Assembly: GCA_003213955.1 (NCBI GenBank)
Contig: QCMG01000010.1
Location: forward strand, 1-64,000
Length of the DNA: 64,000 nucleotides
From: Prochlorococcus sp. AG-418-M08
GTDB taxonomy: Bacteria > Cyanobacteriota > Cyanobacteriia > PCC-6307 > Cyanobiaceae
Reading direction: 5' to 3'
Position 1 is the stretch's first letter; every line of letters begins with the position of its first letter. The notes below the pieces were generated by a model that saw only the letters and a program-made list of their open reading frames with translations, did not search any database and had not been told where the DNA came from. The position numbers were made by a program, and so were the translations under genes. Of the stretch, positions 26,357 through 35,043 are shown piece after piece.

Positions 26357-26992
26357 TTGGAAATTTTAAATAATTATCAAAGGCAAAAAATTGATGAAAG
26401 TAATGATGAAGATTTTTATTCTGATCCAAAATTTGTTTATCATCTAGACTCAAATTTCAGAAACTATTTATCTTCTATTTATAGAAATGAGATTAAGGAT
26501 TATTCCATTGTTCTAGATTTAATGTCTAGCTGGGATAGTTATCTTCCCTCAGATAAGAAATTTAAGAAAGTCATTGGCCATGGATTAAATAAAGATGAAC
26601 TCGAAAGAAACAAATCTCTAGATTCTTATTGGATTCAAAATTTTAATGTAAATCAAAATATACCCCTTGAAAGTGGGAGTGTAGATTTTTGTTTAATGGT
26701 TGCTGCATGGCAATATTTGCAGTATCCAGAAAACCTCACAAAGGAGATTGTAAGAATTCTATGTGATTCAGGTAAAATAATAGTTTCTTTTTCAAACAGA
26801 GCCTTCTGGCATAAAGCGCCAAACATATGGACTTCTTCAACAGAAGATGAAAGACTTAAATACGTTAGGAAAGTATTAGTTACAAATGGATTTAAAGAAC
26901 CCAAAATAATTAAAAAATTTAATGTTCAAACTTTCAATCTCTTTCCTTTCTCTAAAAAAGATCCTTTTTATTGTTTAATTGCAACTAAATAG
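26357..26992 (+). CDS. SAM-dependent methyltransferase-like protein
   Basis: 211 aa from a TTG start; no ATG exists before residue 54, and the conserved region DEDFYSDPKFVYHLDSNF near residue 18 requires this early start. The order fits class I methyltransferases: DYSIVLDLMSSWDSYLP (SAM-binding loop position), IPLESGSVDFCLMVAAWQYLQYPENL, and GKIIVSFSNRAFWHKAP. The glycine-rich loop is replaced by MSSWDS, as in a known cyanobacterial/plant subgroup. Substrate unknown. Confidence 0.83.
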   Translation: MEILNNYQRQKIDESNDEDFYSDPKFVYHLDSNFRNYLSSIYRNEIKDYSIVLDLMSSWDSYLPSDKKFKKVIGHGLNKDELERNKSLDSYWIQNFNVNQNIPLESGSVDFCLMVAAWQYLQYPENLTKEIVRILCDSGKIIVSFSNRAFWHKAPNIWTSSTEDERLKYVRKVLVTNGFKEPKIIKKFNVQTFNLFPFSKKDPFYCLIATK

Positions 26993-27091
26993 TAACTATA
27001 AATTTCATCTTAATTGCTAATTAAAGTAAAGAATTGAATTTATAGCCTAACTTTTAAATAATGTTTATTATTGGGTAGCTCAAAAAATTCA

Positions 27092-27337
27092 ATGGGATCT
27101 AAAAGAGAAAAATATCCTGAAAAATGTCCATGGGATCTTGGCCCTAATCAGCATTTAGCTAAAGAAGAAAACTGGACATTAAGATTAGGAGATGCGCATG
27201 TATGTTTCAGCAAAAACAAACTAGATAATAATTACTTTCATGTAATTAGCAATGAAAACGAAGAGCAGATTCTTGCTTTTAGAGCTAGGCTTCTTTATCA
27301 AAAATTACTTGATAAAGGATTCAGATTAGTTGATTAA
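27092..27337 (+). CDS. Small conserved hypothetical protein
   Basis: 81 aa from the ATG at 27092; the ORF-track TTG at 27071 is an alternative. It has cysteines in EKCPWDLGP and AHVCFSKNK and ends EQILAFRARLLYQKLLDKGFRLVD, a likely amphipathic helix. It looks like a folded cytosolic protein. It ends 12 bases from the convergent DUF3386 gene. Not recognised. Confidence 0.6.
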   Translation: MGSKREKYPEKCPWDLGPNQHLAKEENWTLRLGDAHVCFSKNKLDNNYFHVISNENEEQILAFRARLLYQKLLDKGFRLVD

Positions 27338-27349
27338 TTAATAAAAATA

Positions 27350-28000
27350 CTAACTTAATAAACTGATATTCTCAAAAGTGAACTTTTGCACTTCTTCTTT
27401 TTGACTTTTATTTAAGCACTTTATATATCTTGAGCTGAGTATCCAAATATCTTGAGAACCAATATTTATAAATTTATCCTCGTAATCCAACCTCAAGGAA
27501 TTTGCTTTGAGAGTTTTAGAATCTATTTGCTGGGAAGAATATTTTTTACTTAAAAACCCTTTCCCAGTATCTAAGAATTCTTGAACAAAAATTTCTATGA
27601 TAATTCCATGAATTTTTCTATAAACCATATTAATACAATTATCTTTTACCCTGTATTTATCACCCTCACTTTTACCTGAAACTATCATTTCAATTCCATC
27701 ATCTGAATCTTTAATTAAACTAAAATTATTTTTGGAGTGAATTTCCTGAAATGTTCTTTTTACCCTATGAATTGATACTTCAAACAATTGAGAGGAAATA
27801 CTTTTAATTACTCTTTGATCATTAATATTTTTTATTTCAGGTTTAAAATTTTTTCCTAAAACGAAATCACCTTCGTAAATATCATTATTTGTTGAGAGGA
27901 TGCATTTACCTTTGTAACCACTAAATTCATTAGGCCAGGTATATCTTTTTTCATAAGCTTGTTTGAAAAGTTCTTTACAGTTAATTTCTGTTAAATTCAT
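27350..28000 (-). CDS. DUF3386 family protein
   Basis: 216 aa. The opening ELFKQAYEKRYTWPNEFSGYKG, followed by beta-rich segments (VSIHRVKRTFQEIHSKNNF), matches a family I know from cyanobacteria as DUF3386, of unknown function. It has no signal peptide or membrane span. It lies downstream of the Pcb gene but is separated from it by a strong terminator, so it should have its own promoter. Confidence 0.8.
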   Translation of the reverse strand: MNLTEINCKELFKQAYEKRYTWPNEFSGYKGKCILSTNNDIYEGDFVLGKNFKPEIKNINDQRVIKSISSQLFEVSIHRVKRTFQEIHSKNNFSLIKDSDDGIEMIVSGKSEGDKYRVKDNCINMVYRKIHGIIIEIFVQEFLDTGKGFLSKKYSSQQIDSKTLKANSLRLDYEDKFINIGSQDIWILSSRYIKCLNKSQKEEVQKFTFENISLLS

Positions 28001-28036
28001 TATTAAGGAATCGAAGATATAAATAATTTTACAAAA

Positions 28037-28065
28037 AAGCCTCTCTGAATTTAATAGAGAGGCTT
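28037..28065 (-). terminator. Intrinsic terminator of the Pcb gene
   Basis: AAGCCTCTCT and AGAGAGGCTT form a ten-pair stem with a nine-base loop, 20 bases beyond the Pcb stop. On the minus strand it is followed by TTTT then GT, a U tract continuing from the stem. A clear rho-independent terminator. Confidence 0.9.
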
Positions 28066-28084
28066 ATTGTTTAGTTAAATTAAA

Positions 28085-29143
28085 CTAATTTTGTGTAATT
28101 TTTGTATTTTCTATATTGTCAAATGCTTGACCAATTTTCTTAAAGTCGAATCCCATAGCTCTTAGCGCATGCCATAAATGACCCTGTAAGAAAAAGAAAC
28201 CCAAATAAAAGTGAGTATTGGCAAGCCATGCTCTTGAACTATATGCTCCTGAACCTAAATCAACGGTATCAGTAAAATAAGGAGCAAATTCAAATTGAAG
28301 CTTCAATGGTTCCCCATACAGATCAACTGGGTAAATAGTTGTATTTGATGCACACCAGAATGCTGCAACAAAAGCCATATAAGAAACACCAACTACTGAA
28401 TAAGAAAGAATCGCCTCGGCACCAAGTAATCCTTTACCCTTGAATTCTGTATATTCACCAAATTGCTTTGTGCAAATATGGAAAACACCACCAATAATTT
28501 CCAGGAAGGCTAAGAAAGCATGACCACCCATAATATCTTCTAAACTATCAATTTTCAGGAAATCGAATTGGTGATTCCAAATAGCGGCAATATCCAAGTT
28601 GTAAACAACTTGTCTTGTTGAACCTATTGCAGGATCATAGATACCATGAACACGAGCCCATTCAACAAACATGATTGCTCCAAGTCCTAAAAATATTAGA
28701 TGATGACCTAATATAAAAGTTAATTTATCTGGATCATCCCACTCGAAATCAAATTTTTGAGGCTTACTATTTTCTGGATAGTCTCCAAGATCGCCTGCAA
28801 ATTTGTTGGAATGCAGTAATCCACCAGCTCCTAGTACCGCGGAAAAAATTAGATGTAATGTACAAATTACAACAATTCCATATGGTTCAGTGATAACTCC
28901 ATTTTCGATTCCGCCAATACCAATCCCCGCTAGGTGAGGTAAAACAATTGCTTTCTGCGCACCCATTGGAATACTGGCGTCATAACGTGCCAATTCAAAT
29001 AATCCAAAAGCCCCTGCCCAGAACATCATTAATCCTGCATGAGCAGCATGAGCAGCTATGAATTTACCTGAACGGCCAACAACGCCAGAATTTCCTGCGT
29101 ACCAGTCATAGGTAACATCAGATTTTCCGTAGTTTTGTAACAC
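28085..29143 (-). CDS. pcb: Prochlorophyte chlorophyll-binding antenna protein (Pcb/IsiA family)
   Basis: 352 aa six-helix chlorophyll a/b-binding antenna of the CP43/IsiA family, without the large lumenal loop E of PsbC. It starts at GTG 29143 (MLQNYGKSDVTYDWYAGNSG). Helix motifs with chlorophyll-binding His are clear: FIAAHAAHAGLMMFWAGA, TFILGHHLIFLG, GGHAFLAFLEIIGGVFHI, and LQGHLWHALRAMGF. It follows flavodoxin (isiB) by 143 bases on the same strand, an isiAB-like neighbourhood. That suggests an iron-stress Pcb rather than the constitutive PcbA; this is inference, and the exact class needs phylogeny. Confidence 0.95.
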   Translation of the reverse strand: MLQNYGKSDVTYDWYAGNSGVVGRSGKFIAAHAAHAGLMMFWAGAFGLFELARYDASIPMGAQKAIVLPHLAGIGIGGIENGVITEPYGIVVICTLHLIFSAVLGAGGLLHSNKFAGDLGDYPENSKPQKFDFEWDDPDKLTFILGHHLIFLGLGAIMFVEWARVHGIYDPAIGSTRQVVYNLDIAAIWNHQFDFLKIDSLEDIMGGHAFLAFLEIIGGVFHICTKQFGEYTEFKGKGLLGAEAILSYSVVGVSYMAFVAAFWCASNTTIYPVDLYGEPLKLQFEFAPYFTDTVDLGSGAYSSRAWLANTHFYLGFFFLQGHLWHALRAMGFDFKKIGQAFDNIENTKITQN

Positions 29144-29286
29144 TTGATTTAAATAAACAGCAAATTGAGCTTATTGCTAATTCGGTTAATTTTTACAAGA
29201 TCATTACAGGTTTTAAATACTTATGTAAATAAAACATACTTTGGGAGAACAAATGTTACACAGTTAAACCATATGTCTTTAAAGGT

Positions 29287-29811
29287 TTATGCCAATGCAG
29301 GAATTTCGCCTTTCAATTGAGAAGCCCATGTTTCTAGACGCGAATCAGTTAAATCCGATTCACTATCTTCATCAAGTGGTAATCCACAGAAGCTTTCACC
29401 TATTACACTTTTTGACTCATCAAATGTATATGAAGACTTGTCAACATAGCCAACCATATCTGCTCCTGCTTTTGCAAAATAACTATGTAATTCTTCCATT
29501 GCATCACAATAATTTTCTGTATAAGTAGATGAATCACCTAAGCCAAAAATAGCAACCTTTTTCCCTGACAAGCTTAGATCACCAATATCCTCTAGTATTG
29601 AGTCCCAAGCAGTTCCAGATCTTTCCTCATCTGCGCCAGTATTCCATGTAGGAATGCCACAAATAATTCCATCAAGACCTTCAAACTCAGATAGATCATC
29701 AACATCGGATACATCCTTAGGTGATTCTGCAGAAGAAATAAAGTTGTGAAGACGATCTGCAACGTCTTCAGTTTTTCCAGTTGTAGTTGCGTAATAAATT
29801 CCTACAGTCAT
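29287..29811 (-). CDS. isiB: Flavodoxin
   Basis: 174 aa long-chain flavodoxin. The FMN phosphate loop is YYATTTGKTEDVADRL. The flavin-stacking regions IPTWNTGADEERSG and GLGDSSTYTENYCDAM are intact. Flavodoxin replaces ferredoxin in electron transfer from photosystem I when iron is scarce. It is divergent from the PRXL2-like gene with a 138-base AT-rich promoter region. No certain Fur box could be read there. Confidence 0.97.
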   Translation of the reverse strand: MTVGIYYATTTGKTEDVADRLHNFISSAESPKDVSDVDDLSEFEGLDGIICGIPTWNTGADEERSGTAWDSILEDIGDLSLSGKKVAIFGLGDSSTYTENYCDAMEELHSYFAKAGADMVGYVDKSSYTFDESKSVIGESFCGLPLDEDSESDLTDSRLETWASQLKGEIPALA

Positions 29812-29949
29812 AACTTCAAATTGTTTACTTTAAAATAATAAAATTAAAATAAGATAAATAAATTTCTATAAAAACTTTTTCATGTAATTTTTTATACAAA
29901 TTTACGTAAGAATAAGCTCTAATTAGAAATTTAATTATGTAAAAATCTA

Positions 29950-30687
29950 ATGATGCTTTCTAATAATCAGAAAAAAACCCTCCAAAAATTGATGAAGGAC
30001 TTTAATTTTTTGGGGTCAAAAAAATATAAGTTAATAGTTTTATTAGGATTATTGGGTGATTTTGATAGTTTTGAATACGCAATAAATTTAAAAAAATTTA
30101 TTGAGCATGATCAAAAAAAGCAAATAGATATTTTTGCAGTAGCCATAGGAAGTGAAATCGGTAAAGAGAAGTTTTGTGATTTTACAGGATTTCCGAAAAA
30201 AAATTTAAAAGTTGTTACTGATAATCAAATTCACCAAGGGCTTATGATTTCAAAAGGGGTTGATATAGGTTTAGGAGGTTGGATCAATATGTTGATTATG
30301 TTATCAGGAATAAACTCTTTCAAAACAATAAAAGAGGTTGTTAGAGGCTATACAGGAGATAGAAATTCAAAGCAAATTTTTTTTGATGAAGATCATATAA
30401 ATCTATTTAATGTATTTAAATTCTCTGGTGTTTTTTTTAAATATACTTGTGGAGATGGTTACTTAAGACCTTTTGAATTAGCTACTTATAGATTAAAAAA
30501 TATGATAGAAATACTTCAAAACTGGAAAGATTATATCCTTGATAATAAATATCTACCTCATAGAGGGGCTTCATTTATTTTAGACGAAAAAGACAAAATC
30601 ATCTATACGTATTTTTCCAATAATGTCCTTGGGTATTCTCCAAAAATGGAAGATCCTTTAGCTTTTTTACAAGAGCAATGCGGATAA
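29950..30687 (+). CDS. PRXL2/AhpC-TSA-like protein
   Basis: 245 aa. The fold order resembles the peroxiredoxin-like 2 (AhpC/TSA antioxidant) family: YKLIVLLGLLGDFDSFEYAINL, a middle helix-rich part with KVVTDNQIHQGLMISKGVDIG, and a C-terminal strand GASFILDEKDKIIYTYFSNNVLGYS. No CxxC is visible at the usual position, so peroxidase chemistry is doubtful. Its stop (TAA) shares one base with the next start, giving TAATG, a sign of translational coupling. Confidence 0.75.
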   Translation: MMLSNNQKKTLQKLMKDFNFLGSKKYKLIVLLGLLGDFDSFEYAINLKKFIEHDQKKQIDIFAVAIGSEIGKEKFCDFTGFPKKNLKVVTDNQIHQGLMISKGVDIGLGGWINMLIMLSGINSFKTIKEVVRGYTGDRNSKQIFFDEDHINLFNVFKFSGVFFKYTCGDGYLRPFELATYRLKNMIEILQNWKDYILDNKYLPHRGASFILDEKDKIIYTYFSNNVLGYSPKMEDPLAFLQEQCG

Positions 30688-30956
30688 TGAATTCTTTTAA
30701 TATTGAGTTCTTCGGATATTTTGCAGCAATCTTAACTACAGTTGCATTTTTGCCTCAACTAATTAAGACATTAAAGACTAAAAAAGCAGACGATGTTTCA
30801 CTAGTCACTTTAATAATGTTTATTCTCGGAGTAGGATTTTGGATTGTGTACGGCTATGAAATATCTTCATTCCCCATTTTGATAGCAAATGTAATAACTT
30901 TTACACTAAATCTTTTTATTTTAATTTCAAAAATTTATTATGCAAGAAAATATTAA
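30687..30956 (+). CDS. SemiSWEET/PQ-loop sugar transporter-like protein
   Basis: 89 aa from the ATG at 30687, which overlaps the preceding stop as TAATG; the ORF-track start at 30678 is three codons earlier. Three transmembrane helices with the PQ motif (TTVAFLPQLIKTLKTKKADDVSL) identify a bacterial SemiSWEET. These proteins work as dimers and carry small sugars by facilitated diffusion. The substrate cannot be read from sequence. Confidence 0.9.
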   Translation: MNSFNIEFFGYFAAILTTVAFLPQLIKTLKTKKADDVSLVTLIMFILGVGFWIVYGYEISSFPILIANVITFTLNLFILISKIYYARKY

Positions 30957-31042
30957 AATTGATAGTTAATTAATCTAAAGTATCAATTTTTTCGAAAAAA
31001 TGATTGAATAGTTATTAATATAGATCAAATTATAAATTAGTT

Positions 31043-31267
31043 TTGAAAACTTCAAAATGCTGGGTTTGGTTTAAAGGAAGTATTAATGAGGGTGGATATT
31101 GGAAAGAAGGTTTTAGTTGCACTTTTGATGAAAAGCCTGGCATATTAATAGAAAGCCCATCATACGTTACTTGTAGAGTTCCAAACTGGCGTGTTCTTAC
31201 CAAAGAACCAGAAGACATAACAAAAACTCCCTTAATTCCAGATAATGCAGTTTGGAAAATTATTTAA
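31043..31267 (+). CDS. Small conserved hypothetical protein
   Basis: 74 aa starting at TTG 31043; there is no in-frame ATG. It is aromatic-rich (KCWVWFKGSINEGGYWKEGFSCTF), with CRVPNWRVLTKEPEDI following, and looks like a compact beta-rich domain with three cysteines. The overlapping minus-strand ORF (31030-31218) is taken as a shadow. Family not recognised. Confidence 0.6.
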   Translation: MKTSKCWVWFKGSINEGGYWKEGFSCTFDEKPGILIESPSYVTCRVPNWRVLTKEPEDITKTPLIPDNAVWKII

Positions 31268-31473
31268 ATTAAATTTCCATAAAAGATAAAGTACATAACA
31301 TTGCTCTAAAAAAGGTAGGATTACTTTATTAAAAATAAATAAATACTATTTACGCCCTTTTCATAAATATTATTCCCTTTTTAATTTTTGGTTTTTTTAT
31401 AGGAAAAAGAAAACCAAAACTTTCAGAATCTATTGCTATTCCTCTTATTAGGTATGGTATACCTCTAAGTGTC

Positions 31474-32259
31474 ATGGGACTCTTATTAAAGGAAGGAATT
31501 GATATAGATTTAATTAAAACTGCTTTAATAGCTTTTTTTTCAATAGGATTTTTGATAGTTCTAGTTAATTATCTATCATTTTTTAAAACAAGACTGCCTA
31601 ATTATTCCTTACAACTAGCTGGTTTAATTGGTAACACTTCATTTCTTGGAATCCCAATCGCTATAGCCCTTCTTCCAACAAACACTATCAACCTTACAAT
31701 AGGCTTTGATTTGGGTACAACACTCTTTGCATGGATCTTTGGACCCTTCTTTCTTCAAAAAAAGCAGAATTTAAATACTAAACTAAATTTCAAAGAACTT
31801 TTAAATGCGATACTAAATAGCCCTGCCTCAAGGGGAATTATTGGTGTATTGATTGTATATTTTTTTGGATTAGAAAATGTTTTAGGAGAATATTTGTGGA
31901 TCCCAGCAAGAATAGTAATATTTCTTGCAATAATTGTGGTAGGGACTCGACTTGGAATAATCACAAGTGACAAAGATAGAGTTTTTAATATTAATAGTGG
32001 GATTAAATATTCAATAATATTGAAATTATTTATTTTGCCCCTAATCATATATTTTGTTAGCAAAATCTTTAATTTTAATCTTAATGAGACTTCGGCAGTT
32101 GTTCTTCAGGCTGGAACCCCATCTGCAGTTTCAACAATCTTGATGGCCGAAGCATATAAAAATAATCAAAAGGTTGCCGCTACAATTCTTTTTACAACAA
32201 CTTTAATTTCAATAATTACAATACCCTCTTTGGCATTTTTACTAAATATTGCTAACTAA
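31474..32259 (+). CDS. AEC-family transporter, N-terminus uncertain
   Basis: 261 aa from ATG 31474, about eight membrane helices, with GNTSFLGIPIAIALLP and LQAGTPSAVSTILMAEAYK, both typical of auxin-efflux-carrier/malonate-type permeases. The reading frame continues open upstream to 31339. It there encodes a fitting first helix (FINIIPFLIFGFFIGKRKPKL) but has no ATG, GTG or TTG. The true protein may begin at a rare ATT/ATA codon near 31339-31348, or the start may be damaged. Substrate unknown. Confidence 0.82.
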   Translation: MGLLLKEGIDIDLIKTALIAFFSIGFLIVLVNYLSFFKTRLPNYSLQLAGLIGNTSFLGIPIAIALLPTNTINLTIGFDLGTTLFAWIFGPFFLQKKQNLNTKLNFKELLNAILNSPASRGIIGVLIVYFFGLENVLGEYLWIPARIVIFLAIIVVGTRLGIITSDKDRVFNINSGIKYSIILKLFILPLIIYFVSKIFNFNLNETSAVVLQAGTPSAVSTILMAEAYKNNQKVAATILFTTTLISIITIPSLAFLLNIAN

Positions 32260-32372
32260 AAATATTTTATTAATTATAGAAATAGGTAGTTTTATTTATT
32301 GCCAAATACATGTTTAATGAATAATGTAAATAATATGTCCGGAAATTTACATAATGTCTTAAGATTTATGGT

Positions 32373-32624
32373 ATGAAGTCAGTAAATCCTAAAAATGAAT
32401 ATATTCCCATAGATCTCAAAATCTCAGTGAGAAGAGATACTTTTCGTCTGATTTCAGAAATGGCTAGAGATATGGGTATAAGTATTAATGAGGTTTTCAG
32501 TTTTCTAGCAGAGGATTCTGTTATTGATTTAGAATTACTTGAAGATTTAAATAATGTAGAAATTCCTAGTAAATGTAGTTTGGCTGATCTTAAGAATGAA
32601 ATGCTTAAAAAAAAGCTCTGTTAA
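32373..32624 (+). CDS. Small protein, possible ribbon-helix-helix DNA binder
   Basis: 83 aa. After 13 polar residues comes PIDLKISVRRDTFRLISEMARDMGISINEVFSFLAEDSV, a short strand and two helices in the order of ribbon-helix-helix/CopG domains. The tail is acidic then basic. It is flanked by spacers of 113 and 304 bases, so it is its own unit. DNA binding is inference from secondary-structure pattern only. Confidence 0.6.
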   Translation: MKSVNPKNEYIPIDLKISVRRDTFRLISEMARDMGISINEVFSFLAEDSVIDLELLEDLNNVEIPSKCSLADLKNEMLKKKLC

Positions 32625-32928
32625 AATTCCTTACTTATTTGCTTCACGACCATTTTTTACTAAATCATTGTGGCTTGAGCATGCAGATTAATTTTATTAT
32701 TCAATATTAAAAATTCAATACACACCTAATTTTTGATGATTAATTTTTGACTAATGGTCCTAAGTCCATGATGTGTAAGAAAACTATATTTGTTCTTTAT
32801 GATTATTAAATACTGATTTATACCTCTGAAAATTATGATAAACCCAAAAACTAACTCAAAACTGTTTTCCTTTTTTTGTTTTATTTTTGAGCAAATTGAT
32901 CCTATTCTTTGACTTAAATAGGTATCAT
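32625..32928. other. 304-base AT-rich spacer
   Basis: Lies between the small RHH-like gene and the convergent GT4 gene. No ORF, tRNA or clear terminator was seen. A weak ATGG/CCAT pairing near 32755-32772 is too short to interpret. Confidence 0.5.
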
Positions 32929-34020
32929 TTAAGTTGAATTTTGTACTTGCTTTTCCTCAATAATTTTACTAAGCCAGTGCACAACATTATTCGCAAATAT
33001 ATTTGTAGAGGCATTATTCTCAACCCATTCTCTACAACTCTTTCGTTCAATTTTATTGATAATCTTCAAATATCCAAGAAGGCTTTCTTTGTCATCAGGT
33101 TTAGCAAGGTAACCAGTTTTACCATGCTCAATGATTTCACTTGGACCTCCCCTTTTATATGCTACGACAGGTACTCCACAAGCTAATGCTTCAACAACAA
33201 CATTCCCGTAAGCCTCATTCCATTTAGGTGTATTTAGTAAAGCTCTACAAGTTCCAAGTTCTTTCTGTAACTCTTCCGTTTCTAAAAAACCTTTCCATTC
33301 TAATATCCCTGGAGAGAACATTTTTTCTATTTTTAAGGCATATGACTCATCTTGAACAATTCCCCAAACTTTAAGTTTTTCTCCTAGTGCATTAGCCACA
33401 TATGCTGCGTCCTCTAATCCTTTTTCAGGTGCAACTCTGCCAACCCAACCCAGTGGGCCGTTCTTACAATCTTGAAATTCATAATTACCTAATTGAAATC
33501 CATTTCCAATAATTATTGGATTTTTAATAAAAGGATAATCTAAAGCTTGTATCTTTGAATGAAAAGCAAAATTATAAGGATATTTACTGTGAACATTTGA
33601 AATTAAATTACTTATTACAAAACTTTCAGAACCCATGCTAATAATATGTGCAATTGGAATATCTATATTTAAAGTCATCCAAATCGGAAGCCAGTCGTAA
33701 GAAAGATTCAATATTATATCTGCATTTTTACCAATAGCTATTGCCTTTTCAATCATTCCAGACAAAAGCGAATTATCAGGAATAGTTACCAAAGAATAAA
33801 AATCTTGATGTTGCCAACTTTTTTGCTCTTCACCTTCAACATGATAAAGTTTTGCATTGCCACTCGCATCTTTTAATTTAGAATTTTTTGGAGCCACTAC
33901 ATCAACCTTATGACCTTTTTTCAATAACCCAGTCACTAAAGAATTTAAAGTAAGCTCAACTCCGCCACCTTTACCACTGCTCAAGAACCCAATAGGAGTA
34001 CTAATTAAAACTATATGCAT
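32929..34020 (-). CDS. GT4-family glycosyltransferase
   Basis: 363 aa GT-B fold glycosyltransferase, retaining type. The N-terminal domain has STPIGFLSSGKGGGVELTLNSLV; the C-terminal domain has GPLGWVGRVAPEKGLEDAAYVA and the donor-binding EAYGNVVVEALACGVPVVAYKRGG. It has no membrane helix. It is isolated from the main polysaccharide island, 28 bases downstream of the EamA permease. Donor and acceptor are unknown. Confidence 0.92.
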   Translation of the reverse strand: MHIVLISTPIGFLSSGKGGGVELTLNSLVTGLLKKGHKVDVVAPKNSKLKDASGNAKLYHVEGEEQKSWQHQDFYSLVTIPDNSLLSGMIEKAIAIGKNADIILNLSYDWLPIWMTLNIDIPIAHIISMGSESFVISNLISNVHSKYPYNFAFHSKIQALDYPFIKNPIIIGNGFQLGNYEFQDCKNGPLGWVGRVAPEKGLEDAAYVANALGEKLKVWGIVQDESYALKIEKMFSPGILEWKGFLETEELQKELGTCRALLNTPKWNEAYGNVVVEALACGVPVVAYKRGGPSEIIEHGKTGYLAKPDDKESLLGYLKIINKIERKSCREWVENNASTNIFANNVVHWLSKIIEEKQVQNST

Positions 34021-34048
34021 TCTTAAAATTTTTTTCCAATACTACTGC

Positions 34049-34990
34049 TTAAATATTAGTATTAGTATTTGAAATTTCCCATAGAGACTTTCTTTGACTT
34101 ACGAAGAAAACTGAAATTAGGACAAAAACTACTCCTATCCATTGAATGATTGTTAATCTTTCATTTAAGTAAACACCACCTGTAAGAAGTGCAAATATTG
34201 GAGTTAAAAATGCAAGAGTGCTAAACCCTGTTATTTCTTTATTATTTGCAAAATAGAAAAACAATCCATATGCTAAAGCGCCTCCAAAGATGCTGGCAAA
34301 TGACATAAGTCCCCAATCAAATATTGACCAATCAGGCACCAATTGAAAATCTTTTTGCCAGCAATGTTTGATAATAAGAGGGAAACTGCCAAAAACCATA
34401 TGCCATCCAGTAACTGCAACCGGATCACTTTTAGTGCATGTGAATCTTATCAAAATTGTTCCTAAAGCCATAGCTAGAGATGCGCCTAGCATCCAAAGTT
34501 CACCAGTATTAAAAGAGATATCACTAATGTTTTTATCAGACATTAACCACCAATTTTGCAAAAGTTCTTTTGGAACTCCTAAAAAAATTATTCCGCCTAA
34601 ACCAAAAAGCAAGCCTAGCCATCCAATAGGATTGATTAAATTACCAAAAATTGCTCTTGCCAAGAGTGCTACCAGTAAGGGCTGAGAATCAATCAAGACA
34701 GATCCCAATCCGGCTCCTGTTTTAGAAATTCCATATGTTAAAAATAATTGAAAAAACGTTGCGTCTACAATGGTAAAAACTAAGAACCATTTCAAATCGC
34801 ATTTGTAAATTCTTAGATCTCTCTTTAATAAATATGTTGTAATAAGAACAAGAATCCCTGCAGGCAACAATCTAAATGAAGCGACTAAATCAGGCCCAGC
34901 ACTTGATACCAGAGGGGTCATTGCTGCCATTGAAGTCCCCCAAAGTGCAAAAGGGAGTATCATTAAAAACCAATTTAGGATTGAATTCAT
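34049..34990 (-). CDS. EamA/DMT-family permease
   Basis: 313 aa with ten hydrophobic helices in two repeated EamA halves; signatures PFALWGTSMAAMTPLV and GGALAYGLFFYFANNKEITG. It is an inner-membrane metabolite exporter or exchanger of unknown substrate. It is divergent from sppA and upstream of the GT4 gene on the minus strand. Confidence 0.9.
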   Translation of the reverse strand: MNSILNWFLMILPFALWGTSMAAMTPLVSSAGPDLVASFRLLPAGILVLITTYLLKRDLRIYKCDLKWFLVFTIVDATFFQLFLTYGISKTGAGLGSVLIDSQPLLVALLARAIFGNLINPIGWLGLLFGLGGIIFLGVPKELLQNWWLMSDKNISDISFNTGELWMLGASLAMALGTILIRFTCTKSDPVAVTGWHMVFGSFPLIIKHCWQKDFQLVPDWSIFDWGLMSFASIFGGALAYGLFFYFANNKEITGFSTLAFLTPIFALLTGGVYLNERLTIIQWIGVVFVLISVFFVSQRKSLWEISNTNTNI

Positions 34991-35043
34991 TAGTTCTGCT
35001 GATAGTCTTTTTAGAGTAGATTTATGATTTGTACCTTAAAAAA

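Noticed and set aside
31030-31218. 62-aa minus-strand ORF
   Set aside because: Antisense to the 74-aa plus-strand protein, which has more protein-like composition.
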